64,000 nt of DNA, taken from positions 60,688,852 through 60,752,851 of the forward strand of contig OY992538.1 in assembly GCA_963921195.1 (NCBI GenBank). The letters run 5' to 3'. The position numbers were made by a program, and so were the translations under genes. The notes under the pieces were generated by a model. The model saw only the letters and a list, made by a program, of their open reading frames with translations, had not been told where the DNA came from and did no database searches. Shown one piece after another: positions 1 through 10,597 of the stretch (its first letter is position 1; the number at the start of each line of letters is the position of its first letter). The DNA is from Pegoplata infirma (Eukaryota > Arthropoda > Insecta > Diptera > Anthomyiidae).

Positions 1-1015
1 AATGCGACTGGGACGCGACCTTATACACTTAATAACAATAGTTTTGCTGGTCAAAAATCCATTCTCCAAACTTTTCCATCACTTTAAGTTTTTTTTTTAG
101 AAATTTGAGGTCAAAGTTCAAAAAAATTGCCTTTTGTGGACATTTTTGGAAAGTCATAGCGGATGAACCCGATGTAATGGCGGCTTCAAAAAAATCGAGG
201 GTGAAGCTCTTTAAGATTCAGAACTCATTTGGTCAGTCGCGTTAACCCTTTGGGCACCAATTGTCTTTCAATGACGTCTTATTACCCAGTATTAAAAAAA
301 ATTTCGGGGAAAATACCTTACAATTAGTGCTCCAACGGTTAAAGCGATTGATCAAATGAGTTTAACATCTTAATGAGCAATGTTTATGATTTACCGTTGA
401 CTAATTTTTAAGTCGTCAGCACATCGAGTTCATCTGCTATGAGTTGTCAAAAAATTCCGAAGATGCGGTTTTTTGTACACCCAAAAAAAAAACGTGGGTA
501 TTCAATACTAAAAATTTAACTAAAGTTTAGTCCAAAAGGACCTAGTGCAGAAATTTGTAACCAATACTAAAATTTTTAACTAATATTATTCAAAACCAGT
601 AAAAATTACTAAGTTTAGTACTTTGAAGATACAAAAATTAGTAACTTATTAGTAGATTTTGGTACAATATCAGTTACTAAACCTTTTACTGTAGAATTAT
701 TTTGAGTGTATCTAAAATTTCTCAAAAACCTGATGTAATGGATAAGATTGGAAACCGGATTTGTGGCCAAAAAAATAATTGCAATCATGTGCATAAGGTG
801 ACGTTCCATTCGCATAAAAGATTTTTTTTCATATGATTTGAAGCAGAAAAATGGTTTTGGAACTAAGACATCATTGATTGACAGTTGGTGCCCTAAGTAT
901 TAAGGCGACTGTCCAAATGAGTTCAGCATCCTTAAGAGCAATGTTTAAGATTTACCCTTGACTTATTTTGAAGTCGCTATCACATCGGGTTCATCCGCTA
1001 TGAGTTATCAAAAAT
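1..1015. repeat. Dispersed repeat with inverted and direct copies
   Basis: A block of about 150 bp occurs three times: inverted at about 120-290, and direct at about 330-460 and 865-1015. Shared motifs include ATCGGGTTCATCCGCTATGA, GGTGCCC and CCAAATGAGTT. The middle copy is separated from the third by a small TIR element (478-708). There is no coding capacity. The layout suggests a foldback-type element, but no outer boundary or target duplication was found. Confidence 0.5.
478..708. mobile_element. Short TA-flanked TIR element, CACTC type
   Basis: The left end is CACCCAAAAAAAA and the right end is TTATTTTGAGTG, with TA on both sides (476-477 and 709-710). The 231-bp interior is AT-rich with repeated ACTAA-type motifs and no reading frame of note. 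The ends match larger elements at 4654, 5871, 42627 and 46006. The TA duplication suggests mobilisation by a Tc1/mariner-like transposase (inference). Confidence 0.55.
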
Positions 1016-1822
1016 GGCAGGGGGAAAACAGAGCAAAACAAATTAGCAACGCAATAATTTTACAGAAAGAAAATTTTCAATTTTTTTAAAGCGGCAATTA
1101 TTTTTTTTGTTATGTCGTTTGTTTTTCAATAAAATTAAAAATTTTTTAATTATAAAAAAATTTACATCAAAAAGTGTTTGTAAAATTACAAAATAATAAG
1201 TTTTGAACAAAAAATATTTTGAAGTTAGCAACCAGAGTCAGTAAAAGTACAAAAAAATTCTGTTTTTTTTTTAAATACAATTCAGGTTTGTCTCTTCTTT
1301 CATCATCGTACTAAAAAATGTTTACATTACGCGGCACTCACTTTTCTTGAATTGAGAATGTGATCATTGGTTGGACCGATTTTCACACATTCTTTTTCAA
1401 GATTTAGTTAATTGCGAATGTGACATTGGTTGGGCCGATTTCCTAATTGTTTTTTGTCCATATAACAATGCGAATAGTAGATTAAAAATATTTTACTTTG
1501 TTTTTATCCGTATTTTATGACAACCGAAATAAAACCGATATAATACCGGTAAAAATCCGAATAAAGGTAATGGTTTCTTAGCGGTAACGGTATTTAAATA
1601 TTTTTATTTCGGTATTGTTAACGGTAACGGTAGTCAAAATTAAAGGGTTTTTAATCGGTAACGGTATTGACAGGGTAACGGTAGCCAACACTGCTTATAA
1701 TCCGTTTTTTAAATTTCAAAGCCGATGCGTCACCCATGTCCGATCATTCCTAAATTACACCTGAATGAATATAACTAGAGTAATTTAGGGTCAACATTAC
1801 CAATATATTTTTGTTTTTTTTT
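1016..1822. other. AT-rich non-coding stretch
   Basis: No gene is visible. There is a short direct repeat (GAATGTG...CATTGGTTG, about 1358-1440) and a run of GGTAACGGTA motifs (about 1580-1690) ending in GTAGCCAACACTG at 1693. That terminus resembles a hAT right end, but no left end or 8-bp duplication was found, so it is left unclassified. Confidence 0.4.
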
Positions 1823-2243
1823 TGGAGCACCATATAAAATAAATCAGTGTCAAAAAAAGTTGCAATTTTAAAAATTTGAAAAAAATAGAACCAAGTGTGA
1901 TCACATCTTGAATTATAGCTTAAAAGTTGCTTAATTAAGAGTACAATTTTTAGGATTTAAAAAAAAAGCAAAGGTCTCTGACTTTTTCAAAAAGTAGATT
2001 TTAATTTTTAAACGTTAAAAAATAAGCGATGGTTACTTCAAACAATTTTTTCATATTTTTTTCTAAAACTACATTTAAATACCAATAAAATGTTGTTCAA
2101 CTTTTTTTAAGATATCTATATTTTTAATGGTCAAAATTCATTGAAAATTTCAATTTTTTTATTTTTTTTAAAAAAATCGCCATTTTGATACATAAATCGA
2201 AGGGGGTCAGGTCCGAAAATGTGCGATTTGACTTGAAATGCCC
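1823..2243. mobile_element. Decayed GGGGCATT-type TIR element
   Basis: The right end (GACTTGAAATGCCCC, to 2243) and interior motifs (CTACATTTAAATACCAATAA, TTAATGGTCAAAATT) match the intact element at 61650-62075. The left end (about 1823, GGAGCACCAT) is badly worn, so that boundary is approximate. To the right, 2244-2320 resumes the same dispersed repeat that flanks the other copies (GACCGATATTTCGATGAG). Non-autonomous, with no coding capacity. Confidence 0.5.
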
Positions 2244-2967
2244 CTTATATACTCAATAGGGGTTTTAGACCGATATTTCGATGAGTTACAAACGGAATGT
2301 CAAACTTTTATAGACCCTCAACCATTAAGTAAAATGTTTCAATATATATTTTTTTCCCAAAATTTCTTTTAAAATAACGTAATACAAGAAGGTTGAATGT
2401 TTTCAAAATGTATTTTGAATGTTTATATGCATGTCTCATTTCCAGACAGACGTCAAAAATATAAAAAGGAAATATTAAAAAAAAAAAATATAAATTATAA
2501 CACACACAACAAGTGCTACAAGAGATTTAACTAAATAATGCTGTTGTTTTTATTTATTTTTTTTTGTGTGAAATAATACAAAAAAATGAGAAAACATATA
2601 AAAATAAATAAAAACAAAAAAATAAAAAAAAAACTTAAGAATATGTAAATCTACTTGATACCATAAAATTTAAAACAAAAAAAAAAATATGTAAATGTCA
2701 ACAACCATAACACCAGACATAAATCACCAAGTTAATAATATTTATTTTTTTAAGACACATTTTGTTGCATTTTTTATTTGTTGTTTTTTTTTTTTTGTTA
2801 TTTATTTAGTAGGAAATATAGAAAATAAAAAACCGATTAGTTAACACTTTATAATCCATCAAATACATAGAATTTACATATTTAAGTGTTATAAAAATAT
2901 ATATATTTTTTTAAAAATAACACTTACAAGATTTGGAACATAAAAACTGGTGAGATGGGATGAAAAA
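2244..2967. other. Repeat remnant followed by AT-rich DNA
   Basis: Positions 2244-2330 are the end of a TATACCCTCC-type repeat (CCGATATTTCGATG...GACCCTCAACC). Positions 2330-2967 are A/T runs with no supported gene or RNA. Confidence 0.4.
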
Positions 2968-3825
2968 ACAAGTAGAAAAGTTAAATTCGACTTTGCCGAA
3001 TCTATGAATACCCTCCACAATGCATTTTCTAAAGGGTAGTACATTTTTTAACGTGAAAAAATTAACAATTTTGATTAGAAATATTTTATTTTGAGTAAAA
3101 AACTCCTTTTTTGTCATTAAAAAAAAAATAAATACTAATTTTATTTTTTGAGTGTAAAATTTTTTTCGAGTGTAATGTTTTTTTTACTGTTAAAATATTT
3201 CTAAACAAATGCACTTACGTGTGTACACAAAATATATATTGTCATTTTTGAAAAAAAAAAAAAGATTTTTTTTAGTGTAAAATTTTTTGAGTGTACAATT
3301 TTTTTTGAGTGTAAAATTTTTTTCGAGTGTAATTTTTAAGTTACCAATGCTTTCTAAACTAAACAAGTTTAAAAAGCATTGATTTAAAACTAAACAAGTT
3401 TGAAAAGCATTGTTAAGTTACCACCAATGCTTTTAAAACTTGTTTAAAAACGTGGCATTTAAAATGAAACTAATCTGAAATTCAGGATTTTGATTATAAC
3501 TTTTGAACCACTGGACCGATTGAGCTGAAATTTAATACCAAACAGACCTAGGGAACGACAAAGATACATGTCAAGCTTCAGCAGTCTCATTATTGTCTTT
3601 ACTCTTTACTCTTTTGCTCATAACTTTTGAACCACTGGACCGATTTGGCTGGATTGCAATACCAACCTGACCAGGTAAATGACCAACATATATGCCAAAC
3701 TTCAGTAGCCTCTGTAAAGTCTTTCAAAAGTTAGCGTGTTTTCTACGGACGGACAGACATACAGACGGACGGACGGACATCGCTAGATCGACTTAAAATC
3801 GATCGAGGATCATAAATATATATAT
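2968..3825 (+). repeat. TATACCCTCC dispersed repeat, left part
   Basis: This repeat starts with ACAAGTAGAAAAGTTAAATT and a hairpin-like CGACTTTGCCG, followed by ATACCCTCC. It carries AACTTTTGAACCACTGGACC twice and ends in a (GGAC)n run and ATCGCTAGATCGACTT before the palindromic insertion at 3826. Its remaining end resumes at 7273-7361. Several other copies are in the window. It is non-coding. The inverted TATACCCTCC/GGAGGGTATA ends suggest a non-autonomous DNA transposon (inference). Confidence 0.55.
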
Positions 3826-4653
3826 GGGGCATTTTATGTGAAATCGGACACTTTGAAAAACTTTTTTTTTAGATTTTCCCAATTTGTTAACAGTTTTTAG
3901 TACCCTTCGAAAACTCCTTCGTGGTAAATTTTCAGATTTTTTTGATGACCCGTTCAAAATATATCGAATTTTTAAAAATTGGTAGTTTGTTCCTTTACTC
4001 AAATTTCTTTTAATCATAACTTCTTCAATAATGGTCCGAATTTCAAATTTTTTTTTTCAAAATTTGTGTTTTTTTACGTACTTTCTAAAAAAAATCCTAA
4101 TAAATTCTTAAAAGCGCTCTAGTATGCGATTTTTAAGTTTTAAAATTTAAATCTCATTTTTGAAAAAGTTTGTACTCTTCGATTTTTTTGAAATTTTTTT
4201 GTGTAAAACTTCTATCAATTCTACAAATTTTTTGCCCAGGAAGATCGTGGGATAACGATTATTACTATTTTTTAAAATTTTTTGAAAAAATTTTATTATA
4301 ATTTTTCAATCTTAAAATCATTTCTACTGCTCCAATGGTGCGTCATAGAGGGGTCCCTTATAAGATCGACCCCCATTATTTTTTACGTCTTAACATTTCT
4401 TTGGAACAAACTAATACCCTATCTCCAATTTCTAAGGGGGCTCCCACACAAAACGACATTTTTTTAAATTTGTTCCAACCGATCTAACTGCCCTAATAGT
4501 GCCCCTAGAGCAACATAATGTTAACCGACCCACAATATTTTTTTAGTCCACACATTTTCTCTGAACACACCTACCCTCTATCTTTAACTGTTAAGGCGTC
4601 CCCATACAATTTTTTTTATTTTTTGTAGATTTGTTTTATTTAATCAGCTTCTA

Positions 4654-5421
4654 CACTCAAAAAAATAAATTGGTAAAACGCCTGGTAAAATACCTTGTAA
4701 TCCCGTTCTACCAATATTTAACAATTTTCCTTGTTTTTTAACAAAAAATCTTGTACTTTGCTCAAACGAGAACTACAGTTTTATTGGTAATTTTACAAGT
4801 TTATTTTCGTAATTGTATTCTACCATTTTGAAAGGTTATTTTACAAAAAAAAACTGTAATTTTACAACAAAGTTTTTATCACGAGGATTCTAGTTGAATT
4901 ACAAAAAAAAAAAACTTTATTTTACAAAAACTATGTTACACGACGGTTTATGTTGTTTAACAAAAAAACTTATTTTTTTGCATTTTTTTTTTATTGAAAA
5001 ATATTTAAAAAAAAAGTTGACAAAATTTTGAAAAATTTATTACGAGGATTAATTTAAGGAGGAGTAGTTAATTTACAAAAAAACAGTTATTTTACAAAAA
5101 ATGATTTTATTACGAGTATTTATGTTGCTAACAAAAATTTTTTTTTTTTAAATTTACCATTTTGGTTTGTAAATTTATCATTTTTTTTAAACATATTTAC
5201 CATTTTTTCTTGTAAGTTTACCATATTTTTTTGTATTTTTCCGGTTTTAAAACAATATTTTTACCAATAAAATTGGTTATTTTACCAATTTTTGGTGCAT
5301 TCAAAATTACGAGGAAATCCTCGTAATTTTACGAGAATTTTACCTACGTCATATTTTACGAGAATAGCCTCGTAAAATCACGAGATTTATTGGTAACTTT
5401 ACAAGTTTTTTTTTTTGAGTG
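4654..5421 (+). mobile_element. TA-flanked TIR element, copy in left arm
   Basis: The ends are CACTCAAAAAAATAAA and TTTTTTTTTTGAGTG, with TA at 4652-4653 and 5422-5423. The opposite arm of the host palindrome keeps the empty site (GGACCGGTAGAAGCTGATT at about 5701-5719), which confirms both edges and the TA duplication. The interior is rich in TTTTACAA/TTACGAGG motifs, with no reading frame. It is the reverse complement of 5871-6602. Confidence 0.85.
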
Positions 5422-5870
5422 TACCGGTCCAATGGTGCGTCTGAGAGGGGTCATTAGTGAGACCGACGCCCATTTATTTTTACCCTACAACATTTTTTCA
5501 AAACATACCTACGCCCTGTCTTCACTCCCTAAGTAGTCTCCCATACAAATAACAGTTGGAGCAAATTTTATAAAAATGTAATTTTGTATGGGAGCCTACT
5601 TAGGGAGTGGAGATAGGGCGTAGGTATATTTTGTAAAAATGTTGTAGGGTAAAAATAAATGGGGGCCGGTCTCACTAATGACCCCTCTCGGACGCACCGT
5701 TGGACCGGTAGAAGCTGATTAAATAAAACAAATTTACAAAAAATAAAAACAATTGTATGGGGACCGCCTTAACCGTTAAAGATAGAGGGTAGGTGTGTTC
5801 AGAGAAAATGTTTTTACTAAAAAAATATTGTGGGTCGGTCATACATTTTGTTGCTCTAAGGGCAATATTA

Positions 5871-6602
5871 CACTCAAAAAAAAAACCTTGTAAAGTTACC
5901 AAAAAATCTCGTGATTTTACAAGGCTATTCTCGTAAAATATGACGTAGGTAAAATTCTCGTAAAATTACGAGGATTTCCTCGTAATTTTGAATGCGCCAA
6001 AATTTGGTAAAATAACCAATTTTATTGGTAAAAATATTGGTTTAAAACCGGAAAAATAAAAAAAAAAAATGGTAAACTTACAAGAAAAAATGGTAATTAT
6101 GTTTAAAAAAATGGTAAATTTACAAACCAAAATGGTAAGTTTACAATAAAAAAATTGTTAAACAACATAAATCCTCGAAATAAAATAATTTTTGTAAAAT
6201 AACTGTTTATTTTTGTAAATTAACTAGAATCCTCGTAATAAATTTTTCAAAATATTGTCAACTCTTTTTTTTAATATTTTTTAATAAAAAAAAATACAAC
6301 AATATAAATCCTCGTATAACAAAATTTTTGTAAAATAACAGTTTTTTTTTTTGTAATTCAACTAGAATCCTCGTAATAAAAACTTTGTTGTAAAATTGCA
6401 GTTTTTTTTTTGTAAAATAACCTTTCAAAATGGTAGAATACAATTACGAAAATAAACTTGTAAAATTACCAATAAAACTGTAGTTCTCGTTTGAGCAAAG
6501 TACAAGATTTTTTGTTAAAAAACAAGGAAAATTGTTAAATATTGGTAGAACGGGATTACAAGGCATTTTACCAGGCGTTTTACCAGTTTATTTTTTTGAG
6601 TG
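5871..6602 (-). mobile_element. TA-flanked TIR element, copy in right arm
   Basis: The ends are CACTCAAAAAAAAAACC and TTTATTTTTTTGAGTG, with TA at 5869-5870 and 6603-6604. The left arm of the palindrome preserves the uninterrupted site (CTGCCCTAATAGTGCCCCTA at about 4488-4507). It belongs to the same family as 4654-5421 but is inserted elsewhere in the arm and in inverse orientation. No coding capacity. Confidence 0.85.
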
Positions 6603-7272
6603 TAGGGCAGTTAGAGCGGTTGTAACAAATTTTAAAAAATGTCGTTTTGTGTGGGAGCCCCTTTAGAAATTGGAGATAGGGTATTAGTTTGTTCGAAAGA
6701 AATGTTAAGACGTAAAAATTAATGGGGGTCGGTCTTATAAAGGACCCCTCTATGACGCACCATTGGAGCAGTAGAAATGATTTTAAGATTGAAAAATTAC
6801 AATAAAATCTTTTAAAAAAATTTTAAAAAATAGTAATAATCGTTATCCCACGATCTTCCTGAGCAAAAAATTTGTAGAATTGATAGAAGTTTTACACAAA
6901 AAATTTAAAAAAAATCGAAGAGTACAAACATTTTCAAAAATGAGATTTAAATTTTAAAACTTAAAAATCGCATACTAGAGCTCTCTTAAGAATTTGTTGG
7001 GATTTTTTTTTAGAAAGTACGTAAAAAAACAAAAATTTTGAAAAAAAAAATTTGAAATTCGGACCATTATTGAAGAAGTTATGATTAAAATAATTTTGAG
7101 TAAAGGAACAAACTACCAATTTTTAAAAATTCGATATCTTTTGAACGGGTCATCAAAAAAATCGGAAAATTTACCACGAAGTAGTTTTCGAAGGGTACTA
7201 AAAACTGTAAACAAATTGAAAAAATCTAAAAAAAAAGTTTTTCAAAGTGTCCGATTTCACATGGAATGCCCC

Positions 7273-7361
7273 ATATACTTTATGGGGTCCCAGACCAATA
7301 TTTCGATGTGTTACAAACGGAATGACAAACTTATATATACCCTCTATCACTAGAGTGGAGG
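7273..7361 (+). repeat. TATACCCTCC repeat, right part
   Basis: ATATACTTTATGGGG, CCAATATTTCGATG and TGGAGGGTATAAAAA continue the repeat interrupted at 3825. The other copies carry the same order of motifs. Confidence 0.6.
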
Positions 7362-7977
7362 GTATAAAAATAGGAAATTTAAATTTAATGCATTTAAGTT
7401 TTAATTATTATTTTGCAAAAATTTATGACTATAGTGTATACACACAAAAAAAAACAAATTACTAGGAAAAGTCTCGTAATCCCATTTTACCAATATTTGA
7501 CAGTTTTCCTTGTTTTTTAACAAACAAGTTTGGTCGGAAATTTAATTTTTTTGTAATTTTACAATTTTTATTTGCAATTTTACAAATTTCCAAGATAATT
7601 TTACAAAAAAAAATCTAGTAAATTCACGAGAATTCCTTGTAATTTTAATTGCGCCAAAAAAAACTGTAAATTTACAATTTTATTGGTAAAAAGCTAGTTA
7701 AATTACAAAATTATTGGTAAGAAGCTTGTAAAATTAGTAGGAATTCTCGTAAAATAGCAGGTAGCAAGAAATCTTGTAAAGTTACTAAACCTCCTTGTAA
7801 ATGTTATCGTGTCAAAAAATTTGTAAATTTACAATTTTATTGGTAAAAACCTTGTAAAATTACAAAATTATTGGTAAAAAGCTTGTAAAATTACTAGGAA
7901 TTTTTGTCAAATAGATGGTAGCAAACAAAAGAAACTTACAAGTTGTTCTTGTAATTTTACAAGGTTTTTTTTTTAGT
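7362..7977. mobile_element. Degraded CACTC-type TIR element
   Basis: From about 7440 the sequence follows the 4654-5421/46006-47105 families: ACTAGGAAAAGTCTCGTAAT, CCAATATTTGACAGTTTTCC, TTTTATTGGTAAAAA and ending ACAAGGTTTTTTTTTTAGT. The termini have decayed (CACACAAAAAAAAA at about 7441). Positions 7362-7439 are AT-rich filler. Non-coding. Confidence 0.45.
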
Positions 7978-8600
7978 TTGGCGATAACTCGAAAACCGCT
8001 CGACTGATTTCAGAATTTTTTCGATATTCGTATTCAACAGCCAAAACTACTTAAAAATAATGTATCGCAAGATAATTGGATTTGGCAAAAATTAATTTAA
8101 AATGAAAGGCTATATTAAGCTTTATGAAAGGGTCACGGGAAAGAAATTTTTGGATTGATTCTTTTTTAATATCTTGAACATAGGATAAACCGTAATTTTT
8201 TTAAATTTCAAATACCGATATCTTGAAAACCGTTGAACCGATTTTTAAATTTTTTTTTTTTGATATTTGTGTTCAGTCTATCAGGATTTTCAATAACACC
8301 GCTCAACACTCATTTACCGATTTGAATTCTGGTGATCAATTTTAGTAGACTTTGATCTCCTGATTCCAAATCTGTTCTCCAAATTTTTCCATCACGTCCA
8401 GATTTTTAATTATTCATGGTTGAAAATGCCAAAAATAACGATTTTTGCATTATTTGAAAGCCTACACAGCAGCCATTCAGTGGAATACAAATCTGGTATA
8501 AAGCGCAAAAGTATAATTTTTCTTTGGTCTCCAACATAGAAAAAATTTCATAATCATCTTGGTTGAAATGCAGGTAAATGAACTTCATATGGCATAAAAA
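7978..8600. repeat. Dispersed repeat with 'CGAAAACCG' motifs
   Basis: The phrase 'gataactcgaaaaccgctcgaccgat' in shortened variants (CTCGAAAACCGCTCGA at about 7985, CTTGAAAACCGTTGAACCG at about 8222) is shared with 27840-28560, 29640-30500, 57680-58580 and 62170-62950. This is non-coding interspersed repeat DNA, here without clear ends. Confidence 0.45.
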
Positions 8601-8825
8601 TATTTCACTTGTAAAAAAATTGGTGTTTTAGTTCTTAAAGGGGGAATATTTTTCCGCTCGTCGGATTTTACAACCGAACTTAACCAGCTTATGACCATAA
8701 GACATAATCGTGTCAAACTTCAGGAGTATAGCTTTTTTATTTTGTACTGTATTATGTCCCCACAGATGGACATCGCTAGAAGTCTTAGAATCGATCACTG
8801 ATCAATAGACCTGAAGGGTATAAAA
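8601..8825 (+). repeat. Partial TATACCCTCC repeat
   Basis: Matches the middle of the other copies: AAGGGGGAATATTTTTCC, GAACTTAACCAGCTTATGAC, CAGATGGACATCGCTAGAA and ATCGATCACTGATCAATA, ending in GGGTATAAAAAA. Truncated at the left. Confidence 0.5.
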
Positions 8826-9268
8826 AATAATTGTTAGATTAATCGACATAAATTAATCGATTTATTCGTTATTCGAAAATCGTCATTTTTAAATTAATCG
8901 AACAAGAGTTTGGTTTTGTTTGATCGATTAATCGAATTATTCTTAATCGGTTGACAACTCTAGTAGATACCTTAGTTTTTTTGATATTTTTCAAAGAAAA
9001 ACTAAAAAAAAAAAATATTTTACAAATTTAGGTTTCCTGTGTTATTTTTCGTATAAACCGAAAGATATCTTTAATGGGTTTAAAAGTCTATAAGAAAAAA
9101 TTAACTTTTGCCTAAATTTTGAGCTCATCACAGTAAAGATTGATCATCTGGTTTTTGTTTTAGAGCCTTTTAAAAATGGTGCTTTTTCTAATTTTTTTCA
9201 CAGTGTTTTTGTAAAATACTTGTTTGGGCAATAATAGTGCAACAACTTCAAATTTTTTTGATCATATA
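8826..9268. other. AT-rich stretch with ATTAATCGA motifs
   Basis: Positions 8830-8965 hold several ATTAATCGA/TCGATTAAT motifs in both orientations, ending GGTTGACAACTCTAGT, possibly a worn TIR element end. The rest, up to the hAT target site, shows no recognisable feature. Confidence 0.35.
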
Positions 9269-9909
9269 CAGGCCTGTCAGACTTGGGGATTTATCCCCAA
9301 AGTTGGGGATTTCATGTCAGCAAAAAGGACAAGAAATCTCATTTGGGGTTGAGGATTTTTATGGGGATTTCAAAAATTATTTTGGGGATTTTTTGGGGAT
9401 ATTCAAAATTTTATCTATTTAATACCACCAGCATTTTTTTATTGTAATCAACGATTTTTAAACAAAATTTCAGTGATAAACACTTTTTGCTACGAGTTAT
9501 ATGGCATTCACACTTGCGACCTTAAACAAGTTGTTCAACGAAACACCAGTAACAGAATAAAAACGTAATGGACACAGAGCAGACTTTTTTAAACATCTCA
9601 CTCTTGAACATTTCAAAACAGCAAGTGTGAATGCCATATTAACGTAGTGCATTCAGTAAAATATGCATTTATCGGCTGTAAACTGTTTATTAACATTGGC
9701 GAAAACAGTTTATTTACTCATTTGGGGATTTTTGGTGATTTCTAAATAGCTAATCTTCGAAATAAAATTATAAAATTACCATTTATAATTATTTTATTAA
9801 AAAATTAAGAAAATATTTTTTTGTGTGATTAAAAAAACCTATTTTTTACTGTTTGGGGATTTTTGGGGATATTTTTTGGGACAACGAATAAAAGTACCTG
9901 GCAACGCTG
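9269..9909. mobile_element. Non-autonomous hAT-like element
   Basis: The left end CAGGCCTGTCAG pairs with a right end whose complement is CAGCGTTGCCAG. The element is flanked by a perfect 8-bp duplication ATCATATA (9261-9268, 9910-9917). CAG-type termini and 8-bp duplications are hallmarks of hAT transposons. The 641-bp interior repeats TTGGGGATTTTTGGGGAT and has no transposase. A smaller inverted-repeat element sits inside at 9499-9639. Confidence 0.8.
9499..9639. mobile_element. 141-bp TIR element nested in hAT element
   Basis: ATATGGCATTCACACTTGC at the left and its complement GCAAGTGTGAATGCCATAT at the right form terminal inverted repeats of about 19 bp around 100 bp of unique sequence. 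The target duplication is unclear. Non-coding. Confidence 0.6.
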
Positions 9910-9995
9910 ATCATATATTTGAGATCATAATTCAATTCTACTCTAACGCTTTATACTAGATTTTTATTCCACCCAGTGGCCTTTCTAAAAACGCA

Positions 9996-10597
9996 CACTC
10001 AAAAAATTAAAACTGTAAAGTTAACAAAATTTTTTTTGTTAACTCGAGTTTACTGGCTTTTTAGCAAATTTTTAGTTAAAATCAGCGTTTTAACTACTTT
10101 TTTTAGTTAAGTTCAATTTACGAAAATACTAGTTTTGAAAAAATTTTGAATTAATTTTTTTTGTTGACTTCAAAACTGAGTTTACGAATTTTTACTAATT
10201 AATTTGCTGATTTTTCGTAACAAATTTGTTAAGTGAAATTTCCTGTGTAGCCTCCTATGCGAATCTCATAAGTTCTACTTAAGCTGATGAAAAAACAGAA
10301 AAAATAAACTTAAAATTTTTTACTACATATTTTGTTAATTTTAGTTTACGAAAAGTAACAAAAAGTTTAGCTGAATTCAACTAATTTTTTTGTTAATATA
10401 TGTACATAAAAACGTTACGAAATTTCAGCTAAATTTTTAGTTAAAGTTACGGTTTTTTTGCTACATTCATTCTACGAAAAGTTAGCTAAATATTTTTAGT
10501 TAAATTAACTAAAAATTTAGTAGGCCCAAAATCAGGTGCTTTTTTAGTTAAATTTAACTAATTTTTTTGTTAACTTTACAGTTTTTTTTTTTGAGTG
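9996..10597. mobile_element. TIR element, CACTCAAAAAA type
   Basis: CACTCAAAAAATTAAAACTG and CAGTTTTTTTTTTGAGTG are inverted ends, flanked by CA (9994-9995, 10598-10599), where relatives show TA. The 602-bp interior repeats TAGTTAAATT/GTTAACTTT motifs. No reading frame. The ends match the family at 4654 but the interior differs. Confidence 0.65.

Larger units (their letters stand above)
3826..7272. mobile_element. 3.4-kb palindromic (foldback-type) TIR element
   Basis: This is a near-complete palindrome with arms of about 1.7 kb and a centre near 5565. The ends are GGGGCATTTTATGTGAAATC and its complement GATTTCACATGGAATGCCCC, flanked by ATAT (3822-3825, 7273-7276). Each arm holds tandem subrepeats of about 160 bp built on CCAATGGTGCGTC...GAGGGGTC...GGGAGCC. 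No transposase is present. Two copies of a TA-flanked element (4654-5421, 5871-6602) lie at non-equivalent positions in the two arms, so they arrived after the palindrome formed. Long inverted arms with internal tandem repeats resemble foldback elements; the superfamily is unknown. Confidence 0.75.

Noticed and set aside
1500..1693. Possible hAT element ending GTAGCCAACACTG
   Set aside because: The right terminus looks hAT-like, but no matching left end or 8-bp duplication could be found.
3793..4017. Similar short frames at 3793-4017 (minus) and 7081-7353 (plus)
   Set aside because: They match each other only because they lie in mirror positions of the palindrome; their reading frame ends at the element edge and there is no recognisable domain.
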